A stretch of DNA of 61,840 nt from NCBI RefSeq assembly GCF_000171335.1, contig NZ_ABEQ01000006.1, positions 1 to 61,840 on the forward strand. The letters are read 5' to 3'. The notes beneath the pieces are model-generated. The model saw nothing but the letters and a program-made list of their open reading frames with translations. It was not told the origin of the DNA and made no database searches. Positions 36,001-42,762 of the stretch are shown here, piece by piece. The number at the start of each line of letters is the position of its first letter. Position 1 is the stretch's first letter. This DNA is from Candidatus Epulonipiscium viviparus (GTDB lineage Bacteria > Bacillota > Clostridia > Lachnospirales > Cellulosilyticaceae). A program made the translations under genes and the position numbers.

Positions 36001-37904
36001 CTAACAGCTTTCTGATCGTCGGCTTCATTAGCAATACATAAATCATAATCAACGCATTTGGTGCAAATTGTCAGGTCAAAATATAATTCTTGCCCATTTT
36101 TTACTTTTTTAGACACAATATCTTCATCTTGAACACATTTTTTAACAGGCTTATTCTTTTCCAAGACCAAATAATCAAGTCCTTGCTTGTATAAAACTTT
36201 ATCTGGCTTATTTTCTTTGGTAGAAGTTGCGTGAAGAGCCTGTTCCTGAGCGAAAGCAATAGCGGATGGATCCGCTGTTTCGATAAGAGCAAGACGATGC
36301 GCTTCAAATTCCCAATCCTCTTTGGAAGACAGCTTTTTGGTTGCAAAGAACTCTACATTGTAGCTCCTAAGCGTTTCGCAAAATTCAAAGGGTTCAAAAT
36401 CAAATTCTTTGGATTCATAAATAAATAGATGAGATTTAGCAGCGGTAATGGCAGTGTAAAAAATATTGAAATAATGGCGGATACGATTTTTATTTGTATC
36501 TGCACCACTTAATATTTTGGCCCAATCAGCCTTGGCGGAAGACATAATATCATAGCAATAAATATTTTCGTATTCCAAACCACGAATTTCGTTGACCAAA
36601 AATAATCTACCAATAGCAATGTTATATTTTTTGGCTAATGTATTCTTAATTTTTTCGCTACCAACAACGATAGCAAAATAGTGTTTATCAGCAATGGAAG
36701 CAAAGAGAGCTTTTTGATCTTTCAACTTAACCATATGTGGAAAAGGACCATTTCTGGCACCAACTTCTGTATAATCATAAAAAGTTCTTTCGCAAAAAGA
36801 CTGTCGGAGATAAGATACTTCGTTAACAAATTCTGACAGTTCTTTAATGGATCTGTAATTTATTTCAGAGAATCCGCAATACATATTGGGTGCAAATAGT
36901 GCAGAAAATGGTAAATACAGCAGTTGATTGGGGTCGCCAGTCCAAATAATTTTGGTAGAAGATAACCTAGAGATGGCAGCAATCTGTGCCTTGGTAAATT
37001 TATGAGCTTCATCGGCAATAATTAAATCGTAATCGGGAACTTTTGAGAGTCGCAAAACTTTCTTTGCAATATCATTAGCATCAAATAAATTCGATTCATC
37101 TAAAAAATCTTGATAGGCCTGAGCGAGCTTGTAAACTTGTTCTTTCGCACTGTGACTGAACTTGGAATACGGAAATTTTTTATATTCATGTAAAGGAAAC
37201 AGAGTATGATGAATAGAGTAACCTTTGATTATTTCTGAGATTTCGGCAGCTATTTCTGAAATTTCCTTTTTGCTTACGATTTGAAATCCGGTTTGAGCTT
37301 TGAGCCAAGTGATAGTGGCAGCAGCAGATTGAATTTGGTCGTTAGATATACCCGCAACTTGTGCTAATGCAGCGGTCGCAGAGGTAAAATCGGCAGTGGC
37401 CGCGGGATAATTAGATTGGGCGATCTCTAAAGCAAGCCGAGAAGCAGTGAGATATAAGGTTTGTCCAGCAGTTAATTTTTCTAAAGGAAGAATAGTTTTA
37501 CCAGTCCCTTTTGCCAAAAAAATTTGATTATTAAGAACCGGAGTGACATCGAGAATAGTGTGAACTTTTTTAATTGTGCGAGTAATAGAATGAGGAGCCA
37601 ATTTAATATGGTTATAATTAAGTGAACGGGCATCCCTTTCCTGAGCATCATGAGTTACATAACCTAAATATACAATATTTTTTCCAGAAGCATCAAATTT
37701 AAATAGGATACGATTGGCCCTATCAAGACGGAATTTAAAGATTTCTTCACTTTTAGATTTGCGAATAGTACGAATATAATAGCTGTTGGGCATATTCCGT
37801 AGCTGATAATTGCAGTTGCGCAAATGATTTTCGAATTGTTCTAGCTTGGGAAGAATATCAACATTTTTAGGGACAGTTTTACTAAAGTTTTTTTTAAATT
37901 GCAT
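30084..37904 (-). CDS. Giant RelE-like / SF1 helicase protein with acidic repeats and C-terminal membrane helix
   Basis: A single uninterrupted frame of 2606 codons; the start is the ATG 6 nt after AAAAAGGAG. Residues 1-100 resemble a RelE/ParE-fold toxin (YYIRTIRKS, FKFRLDRANRILFKFDASG, YLGYVTHDAQERDARSL). Residues 120-500 hold the ordered motifs of a UvrD/Rep-type helicase: I GTGKT (133-137), II DLIIADEAH (293-301), III WTGDPNQLLY (321-330), IV NYRS (349-352), V FLVNEIRGLEYENI (435-448), VI FYTAITAAKSHLF (482-494). The first Walker A glycine is Ala/Lys and the arginine normally in motif VI is Ala, so ATPase activity is uncertain. Cys590, 614, 617 and 623 could bind zinc. Residues about 700-2510 are acidic Ala/Ser/Asp repeats. 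The last 31 residues contain one helix, TLTVQALTVVACLMVIKLV, flanked by lysines, a tail anchor by appearance. No antitoxin or partner gene is adjacent; no function is known to me. Confidence 0.75.
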   Translation of the reverse strand: MQFKKNFSKTVPKNVDILPKLEQFENHLRNCNYQLRNMPNSYYIRTIRKSKSEEIFKFRLDRANRILFKFDASGKNIVYLGYVTHDAQERDARSLNYNHIKLAPHSITRTIKKVHTILDVTPVLNNQIFLAKGTGKTILPLEKLTAGQTLYLTASRLALEIAQSNYPAATADFTSATAALAQVAGISNDQIQSAAATITWLKAQTGFQIVSKKEISEIAAEISEIIKGYSIHHTLFPLHEYKKFPYSKFSHSAKEQVYKLAQAYQDFLDESNLFDANDIAKKVLRLSKVPDYDLIIADEAHKFTKAQIAAISRLSSTKIIWTGDPNQLLYLPFSALFAPNMYCGFSEINYRSIKELSEFVNEVSYLRQSFCERTFYDYTEVGARNGPFPHMVKLKDQKALFASIADKHYFAIVVGSEKIKNTLAKKYNIAIGRLFLVNEIRGLEYENIYCYDIMSSAKADWAKILSGADTNKNRIRHYFNIFYTAITAAKSHLFIYESKEFDFEPFEFCETLRSYNVEFFATKKLSSKEDWEFEAHRLALIETADPSAIAFAQEQALHATSTKENKPDKVLYKQGLDYLVLEKNKPVKKCVQDEDIVSKKVKNGQELYFDLTICTKCVDYDLCIANEADDQKAVRIKDSSIKMVLKEKAKIAESTVAPAAFIEKERIATVSFEEIEAISITGKTAAEYEVHEVYEPEITDIDADESSTTSVASHADDASDDADESSTTPVASHADDASDDADESSTTPVASHANDASDDADESSTTPVASHANDASNNAAKKSSATPLASHADDASDDADESSTITVASHADDASDDADESSTITVASHANDASDDADESSTTPVASHSDDASDDADESSTTPVASHADDASDDADESSTITVASHSDDASDDADESSTTPVASHANDASDDADESSTTPVASHADDASDDADEFSTTTASHDDASDNTKKSSATTAASHADASDNADESSTTPVASHDDASNNAAKKSSATPLASHADDASDDADESSTTPVASHANDASDDADKSSTTPVASHDDASDNADETAPAAIKLTSEIHVLSDNDDESVSKIDDILAEAHKSIATTTASHADDASDDADESSTTTAASHDDASNNAKKSSATTTASHADDASNNAAKKSSAVTVASHDDASDNADESSTTTAASHADDASDDADKSSTTTAASHEDASDNAKKSSATPVASHEDASDNADESSTTTVASHEDASDNADKSSTTTASHADASDNADETAPAAIKLTSEIHVLSDNDDESVSKIDDILAEAHKSIATTTASHDDASNNAKKSSATTAASHDDASDNADKSSTTITASHEDASDNADKSSATTAASHADASDNAKKSSATTAASHDDASDNADESSTTTAASHDDASDNADESSTTTAASHDDASDNAKKSSATPVASHEDASDNADESSTTPVASHDDASDNADESSTTPVASHDDASDNAKKSSATPVASHDDASDNAGKFWATTTASHEDASDNTDKSPTTTASHADDASGNADETAPAAIKLTSEIHVLSDNDDESVSKIDDILAEAHKSIATTAASHADASDNAKKFSATTAASHDDASDNADKSSTTTASHADDASDNADETAPAAIKLTSEIHVLSDNDDESVSKIDDILAESHKSIATTTASHEDASNNAKKSSATPVASHDDASDNAGKFWATTTASHEDASDNADESSTTTAASHDDASDNAKKSSATTAASHDDASDNAKKSSATTAASHADASDNAKKSSATPVASHDDASDNADKSSTTTASHADDASDDADESSTTTAASHDDASNNAKKSSATPVASHDDASDNAGKFWATTTASHEDASDNATKSSATTAASHDDASDNADESSTTTAASHDDASDNAKKSSATTTASHADDASDDADKSSTTPVASHANDASDDADESPTITVASHADDASDDADESSTTPVASHANDASDDADESPTITVASHADDASDDADESSTITVASHADDASDDADESSTITVASHANDASDDADESSTITVASHADASDNATKSSATPVASHADDASDDADKSSTTTASHADDASGNADETAPAAIKLTSEIHVLSDNDDESVSKIDDILAEAHKSIATTTASHDDASDNADESSTTTAASHDDASDNATKSSATTAASHDDASDNAKKSSATPVASHEDASDNATKSSATTAASHDDASDNAKKSSATTTASHADASDNADETAPAAIKLTSEIHVLSDNTDESVSKIDDILAEAHKSIATTTASHADASNNAKKSSATTAASHDDASDNATKSSATTAAAHEDASDNATKSSATTTASHEDASDNADETAPAAIKLTSEIHVLSDNTDESVSKIDDILAEAHKSIATTTASHADASDNAGKFWATTTASHDDASDNAKKSSATTTASHADASDNAKKSSATTAASYDDASDNAKKSSATTTASHADASDDATKSSATTAASHEDASNNATKSSATTAASHADDASDDADESSTTTASHADASNNAKKSSATTAASHADNASDDADKFDDRAIDVTAFEEFVDAHLLEDNAILDFIEPPADLAISVFRAEHIDSDLAGELKIAKVIKQPINKSALKRKFYKTLTVQALTVVACLMVIKLVSQASKR
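30372..35805 (-). repeat. Coding tandem array of 54/57-nt units, about 80-90 copies
   Basis: Within the giant gene. The basic unit encodes about 18 residues of the form ASH-DDASDNAKKSSATTA; a 19-residue variant reads ASHADDASDDADESSTTPV. Variable positions are limited: A/D/E after His, N/D in the second DN, K/D/T/G then K/E, and PV, TA, TT or TV at the end. Neighbouring units are often identical in DNA, a sign of recombination or slippage keeping the array uniform. All indels are multiples of three. Confidence 0.95.
30864..34779 (-). repeat. Seven copies of a 120-nt module dispersed in the repeat array
   Basis: A 40-residue module, beginning DETAPAAIKLTSEIHVLSDN and ending ESVSKIDDILAEAHKSIA, replaces simple repeats at 30864-30983, 31186-31305, 31615-31734, 32986-33105, 33253-33372, 34060-34179 and 34660-34779. 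The copies differ at one or two residues (D or T after LSDN; A or S before HKSI). Spacing is irregular, from about 270 to 1370 nt. Unlike the simple repeats the module has hydrophobic residues with helical spacing and may be a small binding or folding unit. Confidence 0.95.
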
Positions 37905-37943
37905 ATTAAACTCCTTTTTAATAAGTATAATTTTTATATTATG

Positions 37944-38009
37944 AAAATAACTAAATAGCATATCCACATACTCTGGATTATATGTAGAATATATAAAATT
38001 AGTTATTTT
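37944..38009. repeat. 11-bp inverted repeat between the giant gene and pheS
   Basis: AAAATAACTAA (37944) and TTAGTTATTTT (37999) are perfect inverted copies 44 bp apart, upstream of the giant gene and divergent from pheS. It could be an operator for the giant gene or, on the plus strand where T9 follows, a terminator-like stem. Not assignable from sequence alone. Confidence 0.4.
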
Positions 38010-38089
38010 TTTTTCAAGGGATAATATTAACATACTTTTGAGCAAAATTCAATTATGAGGAAAATTTATGATAGATTGGATTAGAGAGG

Positions 38090-38117
38090 TTGACACAATA
38101 AAAAAAAAGAGTAAAAT
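38090..38117 (+). promoter_or_regulatory. Promoter of pheST
   Basis: TTGACA, 16-bp spacer, TAAAAT; the leader is only about 20 nt, so there is no room for a T-box. Confidence 0.6.
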
Positions 38118-38145
38118 TAAGAAAGTTAGATGAAAGGAGACTATA

Positions 38146-39165
38146 ATGAAAGAACAATTAGAAAATATAAAAAAATCGGCAACAAATGAAATAGAAACGT
38201 CAAAAACTGTGAGAGAACTCGAAGATATCAGAGTTAAATATTTAGGAAAAAAAGGAGAATTGACAGCAGTACTGAAAAGTATGAAAAACCTGTCAAAAGA
38301 AGAGCGTCCAATTGTAGGACAAGTGGCAAACGAAATTCGCGAGGCATTAGAAGCTGCATTGAAAGATAAGAAAGTTGCACTCGAAAAATCAGAACAAGAT
38401 CAAAAAATAGCTAATGAAGTGATAGATATTACGCTTCCGGCAAAAAAAGTAGCAATAGGAAAAATGCATCCTCTGGATAAAACGTTAGAAGAGTTGTCTA
38501 ATATATTTATTGGGATGGGATATGAAATCGTATCTGGGAGAGAAATTGAAAGCGGATATTACAATTTCGATGCATTAAATTTGGGGAAAGAGCATCCGGC
38601 GCGTGATGAGCAAGATACGTTCTATATAACAGCAGATACAATGCTAAGGACCGCAACATCGCCAGTGCAAGTTCATACAATGGAGAACCAAGAGCTTCCT
38701 ATTAGAATGGTAGCGCCAGGAAAAGTGTATCGATCCGATGAAGTGGACGCAACACACTCGCCAATTTTTCACCAAATAGAAGGGTTGGTAATAGATAAAG
38801 ATATTACCTTTGGAGATCTAAAAGGAGTACTGGCAGAATTTGCCAAAAAATTCTTTGGAGATAAAGTAGAAGTAAAGTTTAGACCACACTATTTTCCGTT
38901 TACTGAGCCAAGTGCAGAAGTGGATGTAACATGTGTAATGTGTGGAGGAAAAGGTTGTTCAGTATGTAAAGGAGAAGGATTTATAGAAATTTTAGGATGT
39001 GGAATGGTGCATCCAAATGTGTTAGAGATGTCGGGAATTGATAGTAGCAAATATCAAGGATTTGCATTTGGGATGGGAATTGAGAGATTGACGATGTTAA
39101 AATATAATATTAATGATATAAGATTATTTTACGAAAATGACGTAAGATTTTTGGATCAATTTTAA
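38146..39165 (+). CDS. pheS: Phenylalanyl-tRNA synthetase alpha subunit
   Basis: A 339-residue class II synthetase subunit. Residues 1-85 form the N-terminal coiled-coil arm that contacts tRNA; motif 2 is around [29 protein letters not shown] and motif 3 is [16 protein letters not shown]. An extra [16 protein letters not shown] four-Cys insertion near residue 265 matches the zinc-type insert known in bacterial PheS. It pairs with PheT to charge tRNA-Phe. Ribosome site AAAGGAG. Confidence 0.95.
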   Translation: MKEQLENIKKSATNEIETSKTVRELEDIRVKYLGKKGELTAVLKSMKNLSKEERPIVGQVANEIREALEAALKDKKVALEKSEQDQKIANEVIDITLPAKKVAIGKMHPLDKTLEELSNIFIGMGYEIVSGREIESGYYNFDALNLGKEHPARDEQDTFYITADTMLRTATSPVQVHTMENQELPIRMVAPGKVYRSDEVDATHSPIFHQIEGLVIDKDITFGDLKGVLAEFAKKFFGDKVEVKFRPHYFPFTEPSAEVDVTCVMCGGKGCSVCKGEGFIEILGCGMVHPNVLEMSGIDSSKYQGFAFGMGIERLTMLKYNINDIRLFYENDVRFLDQF

Positions 39166-39216
39166 GAAATAACGAAATATACAGTTGCAGAAGAAAGCAA
39201 CAAATTGGAGGAAAAC

Positions 39217-41601
39217 ATGAACGTACCAATGTCATGGCTAAAAGAGTATGTAAATATTGACGCAGACATAAAAACTTTTGTTGATAAAATGACTCTTACA
39301 GGTTCTAAAGTAGAAAAAGTAGAAGAAAGTGGAAAAGATATTACAAATGTAGTTGTAGGAAAAGTTGTCGCAGAAGAGAAACATCCGGATGCAAAAAGAC
39401 TGCGCGTCATGAAATGTGATATAGGAGCAGAAGTGATACAAATCGTAACTGCAGCGACAAACTTGCAAGTGGGAGACGTTGTTCCGGTGGCATTAGCAGG
39501 GGCAGACCTAGCAAATGGATTAAAAATTAAGAAAAGCAATTTGAGAGGAGTAGAATCTAACGGAATGTTTTGCTCTGTGGAAGAGTTGGGTTTATCCAAA
39601 GAGCAGTTTCCAGACGCACCAGATGATGGGATCTATATATTTTTGAATCCAGAAAACATGAAATTGGGAGAAGATGCGAAGCCATACTTTGGATTGGGAG
39701 AGCAAGTTGTAGAATACGAAATTACGTCTAATAGATCTGATTGCTTTAGCATTTTGGGAATAGCAACAGAAGTGGCAGCAACCTTCGATACAGCATTTAT
39801 GTTTCCTAAAATAGAAGTAGCAGAAACGAAAGAAGATGGCACAAAGCTAGCCAAGATTGCGATTGCATCGCCAGAACTTTGTAATAGATATGCAGCAAGA
39901 ATTATTAAAAACGTAAAAGTAAAGAGTTCTCCGAAGTGGCTACAAGACAAATTGATATCGGCTGGGTTGAGACCGATAAATAATATTGTAGACATCACAA
40001 ATTTTTTATTGCTAGAGTTTGGGCAACCAATGCATGCGTTTGATTATGATAAGTTGGCAGGGGCAGAAATAAACGTTCGACTAGCGAAGAACGGCGAAGA
40101 GATGACAACATTGTTGGGAGATACGATAAAACTGGATGATACAATGTTGATAATCGCAGATGCAGAAAAGCCTGTCGCAGTTGCAGGAGTTATGGGTGGC
40201 GAAGATACAAAAGTTACAGAAGAAACAACAACAATATTGTTTGAATGTGCAAACTTCAACGCGTTTTCGGTGCGACAAACTTCCAAAAAACTGGGAATAA
40301 TGAGTGATTCGTCCAAAAAATATGTAAAGGGCATAGATCCAGAAATAATTTCTTGTGCACTCGACCGTGCGGCACAGCTAATAAATATGACAGAAGCTGG
40401 AGATGTGTTAGCAGGAGTTATAGATATTTATCCTGTTCCAAGAGAGCCGATTACAATACCATATGATGTGGAATGGATTAACTCATTTTTGGGCATCAAA
40501 ATTTCGAAAGCAGAGATGGAAGCAATATTTAGACGAGTGAGATTTGTGGTAAATGCAGATGGAACAGTAACGATTCCGACAACTAGACCGGATGTAACAA
40601 TGAAAGCAGATTTGGCAGAAGAAGTTGCTAGAATATATGGATATGACAAAATTCCGGTAACATTAGAAAGAGCGACACCAACAGTGGGAGGAAAAACGTA
40701 CGAGCAAAAAGTAGAAGATAAGATTAAAGAAACGCTTCGAAATTGTGGAGCATATGGAATTCGCACCTATACAATAGAATCGCCAAAAACATTTGATAAA
40801 TTGGGAATTGACGAGGAGCTAAGAGATGCCGTCGTGATTCAAAACCCATTGGGCGAAGACTTTAGTATAATGCGAACTACCACTGCAAATGCGATGTTAA
40901 ACGCACTCAGTTTGAATAATAGTAAGCGCAACGAATCTGCCGCGTTATATGAAATTGGGAAAGTTTTTTTTAAGGCAAAAACGGAATTGGAATTGCCTAG
41001 TGAAGTAGAAAAAGTGACGGTAGGATTGTATGGACCAGAGGCAGACTTCTTTGATATAAAGGGCATTGCAGAAACGCTTATAAAAGCACTGAATATTAAA
41101 GACGCATCGTATGATAGGAACCAAGAATTGGCATTTATGCATCCAGGGAGATGTGCAAACCTGTTGGTAGGAAATAAGATTGTAGGATTTTTGGGTGAAG
41201 TGCATCCGGAAGTATTGAAAAGCTATGGATTCAGTCAAAAAGTCTATATAATGGAATTAGATTTGAGAACGTTAATCGATGTTGCGCAAACCGAGCGAGT
41301 GTATAAGCCGCTTCCAAAATTTCCAAGTATGACAAGAGACTTAGCAGTGATAGTGAGTCGAGAAGAGTTAGTTGGAGATATGATCAAATTGATAAATCAG
41401 CGTGGTGGGAAAATCCTTGTGGGCACAGAATTATTTGATGTGTATGAAGGGGAGCAAGTTGAAACGGGACAAAAATCTGTAGCATTTAACTTGGTATTTA
41501 GAGCTAAAGATAAGACATTAACCGATGAGGAAGTAAGTAAAAGCATCAAGAAAATTTTGAATGGATTAGAAACTAATTTTGCCGCGAAGTTAAGAGCATA
41601 A
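39217..41601 (+). CDS. pheT: Phenylalanyl-tRNA synthetase beta subunit
   Basis: A 794-residue beta subunit. Order: N-terminal MNVPMSWLKEYVNID, tRNA-binding EMAP-like domain (about 40-150), B3/B4 editing domain (about 210-390), B5 domain, catalytic-like core (about 480-690) and C-terminal anticodon-binding domain starting near KPLPKFPSMTRDLAVIV. Length is normal. The ATG follows TTGGAGGAAAAC; a TTG 12 nt upstream overlaps that site. It is 51 nt after pheS and ends the operon at a hairpin. Confidence 0.95.
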   Translation: MNVPMSWLKEYVNIDADIKTFVDKMTLTGSKVEKVEESGKDITNVVVGKVVAEEKHPDAKRLRVMKCDIGAEVIQIVTAATNLQVGDVVPVALAGADLANGLKIKKSNLRGVESNGMFCSVEELGLSKEQFPDAPDDGIYIFLNPENMKLGEDAKPYFGLGEQVVEYEITSNRSDCFSILGIATEVAATFDTAFMFPKIEVAETKEDGTKLAKIAIASPELCNRYAARIIKNVKVKSSPKWLQDKLISAGLRPINNIVDITNFLLLEFGQPMHAFDYDKLAGAEINVRLAKNGEEMTTLLGDTIKLDDTMLIIADAEKPVAVAGVMGGEDTKVTEETTTILFECANFNAFSVRQTSKKLGIMSDSSKKYVKGIDPEIISCALDRAAQLINMTEAGDVLAGVIDIYPVPREPITIPYDVEWINSFLGIKISKAEMEAIFRRVRFVVNADGTVTIPTTRPDVTMKADLAEEVARIYGYDKIPVTLERATPTVGGKTYEQKVEDKIKETLRNCGAYGIRTYTIESPKTFDKLGIDEELRDAVVIQNPLGEDFSIMRTTTANAMLNALSLNNSKRNESAALYEIGKVFFKAKTELELPSEVEKVTVGLYGPEADFFDIKGIAETLIKALNIKDASYDRNQELAFMHPGRCANLLVGNKIVGFLGEVHPEVLKSYGFSQKVYIMELDLRTLIDVAQTERVYKPLPKFPSMTRDLAVIVSREELVGDMIKLINQRGGKILVGTELFDVYEGEQVETGQKSVAFNLVFRAKDKTLTDEEVSKSIKKILNGLETNFAAKLRA

Positions 41602-41607
41602 GTTGAA

Positions 41608-41629
41608 GCCTCTCTAGTGATAGGGGGGC
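41608..41629 (+). terminator. Hairpin after pheT
   Basis: GCCTCTCT pairs with AGGGGGGC (two G-U pairs) across AGTGAT, followed by CATTTTATT. A modest terminator. Confidence 0.55.
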
Positions 41630-41862
41630 CATTTTATTAAACTTTTAAAAATTATTTTTGTGAGAGGTTTATGAAATATAAAAAATGTCAACACTATAAT
41701 TTAGTGAGCAAAAGAAATATAAGCTTACTCAATAGTGAAATATGAAAAGGTTTAAAAAATATAACAAAATAAGAGCTTCAAAAGTTTCGATAGAGGTATT
41801 AGTGTTGGAAAGAAGTTAAGGAAAAACTTTGATATCTTTTATAAGTGGAACTAGCTCACCCC
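41630..41862. other. Gene-free stretch upstream of the speD promoter
   Basis: No convincing gene. It contains a two-step stem: CACTA (41692) with TAGTG (41733) enclosing GTGAGC (41704) with GCTTAC (41723). A 24-codon ORF from 41671 has a poorly placed ribosome site and I do not accept it. Otherwise I see nothing. Confidence 0.4.
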
Positions 41863-41891
41863 TTGCTTATGTGAATGAATTAAAATATAAT
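41863..41891 (+). promoter_or_regulatory. Promoter of the spermidine biosynthesis operon
   Basis: TTGCTT, 17-bp spacer, TATAAT, about 30 nt upstream of the AAAGGGGG ribosome site of speD. Confidence 0.65.
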
Positions 41892-41931
41892 CATAATGAT
41901 ATTAATATTAATTAAAAGGGGGTATTGTAAA

Positions 41932-42762
41932 TTGAGTTCATCTAGGCTAAAACTACATGGATTTAATAACCTAACCAAAACTTTAAGTTTTAATATGTAT
42001 GACATTTGTTATACAAAAAATGAAGCTGACCGAACCGCGTATATTGAATACATTGATGAACAGTATAATGCAGATAGACTGACACATATCTTGACAACGG
42101 TGACAGAAATTATAGGAGCTAACGTCTTAAATATTGCAAAACAAGACTACGAACCGCAAGGAGCAAGTGTGACAATTTTAGTATCAGAAGGTCCTGTAAA
42201 TGCAAGAGAGCAAGAGATTCAGGTACACACAGCATCTCCGGGACCAATCCCAGGTGCAATAGCAGCTCATTTGGATAAAAGTCATATAACTGTGCACACA
42301 TATCCGGAATACCATCCACATGAAGGAATAAGTACATTTAGAGCAGATATTGATGTATCTACATGTGGCGAGATTTCACCCCTAAAAGCGCTTAATTATT
42401 TGATACACTGTTTTGATGCAGACATAATGACGATAGACTATCGTATTCGTGGATTTACAAGAGATATCACCGGCAAAAAGATGTTTATTGACCACAAAAT
42501 TAATTCGATACAGAACTACATTCCAGATGATGTGATTAATATGTATAATATGATTGATGTGAATATCTATCAAGATAAAATTTTTCATACTAAATGCAAG
42601 CTCAAAGAATTTGACTTAGATAATTATTTATTTGGTTATACAAAAGAAGAGCTACACCCGGGGCTGCGTCGAGAAATAGCAAAAAAAGTTAAGAGAGAAA
42701 TGGACGAAATTTTTTATGGTACCAACGTAAAAGACGCCATGTTCAAGATAGATGAATCATAA
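41932..42762 (+). CDS. speD: S-adenosylmethionine decarboxylase proenzyme, E. coli type
   Basis: A 276-residue class 1A SpeD, closely similar to the E. coli enzyme: [14 protein letters not shown] at the N-terminus, [19 protein letters not shown], and [15 protein letters not shown], where the proenzyme is expected to cleave before the Ser of KSH to make the pyruvoyl cofactor. The C-terminal domain [21 protein letters not shown] follows. It makes decarboxylated AdoMet, the aminopropyl donor for SpeE encoded next. The start is a TTG after AAAGGGGG; the frame is open upstream but has no ribosome site. It overlaps the next gene by 11 nt. Confidence 0.9.
   Translation: MSSSRLKLHGFNNLTKTLSFNMYDICYTKNEADRTAYIEYIDEQYNADRLTHILTTVTEIIGANVLNIAKQDYEPQGASVTILVSEGPVNAREQEIQVHTASPGPIPGAIAAHLDKSHITVHTYPEYHPHEGISTFRADIDVSTCGEISPLKALNYLIHCFDADIMTIDYRIRGFTRDITGKKMFIDHKINSIQNYIPDDVINMYNMIDVNIYQDKIFHTKCKLKEFDLDNYLFGYTKEELHPGLRREIAKKVKREMDEIFYGTNVKDAMFKIDES

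Noticed and set aside
38118-38145. T-box leader for pheST
   Set aside because: The leader is about 20 nt with no specifier loop, T-box sequence or terminator.
41671-41745. 24-codon ORF MKYKKCQHYN... as a small gene
   Set aside because: The ribosome site is too close to the ATG, the composition is like flanking AT-rich DNA, and it overlaps a stem structure.
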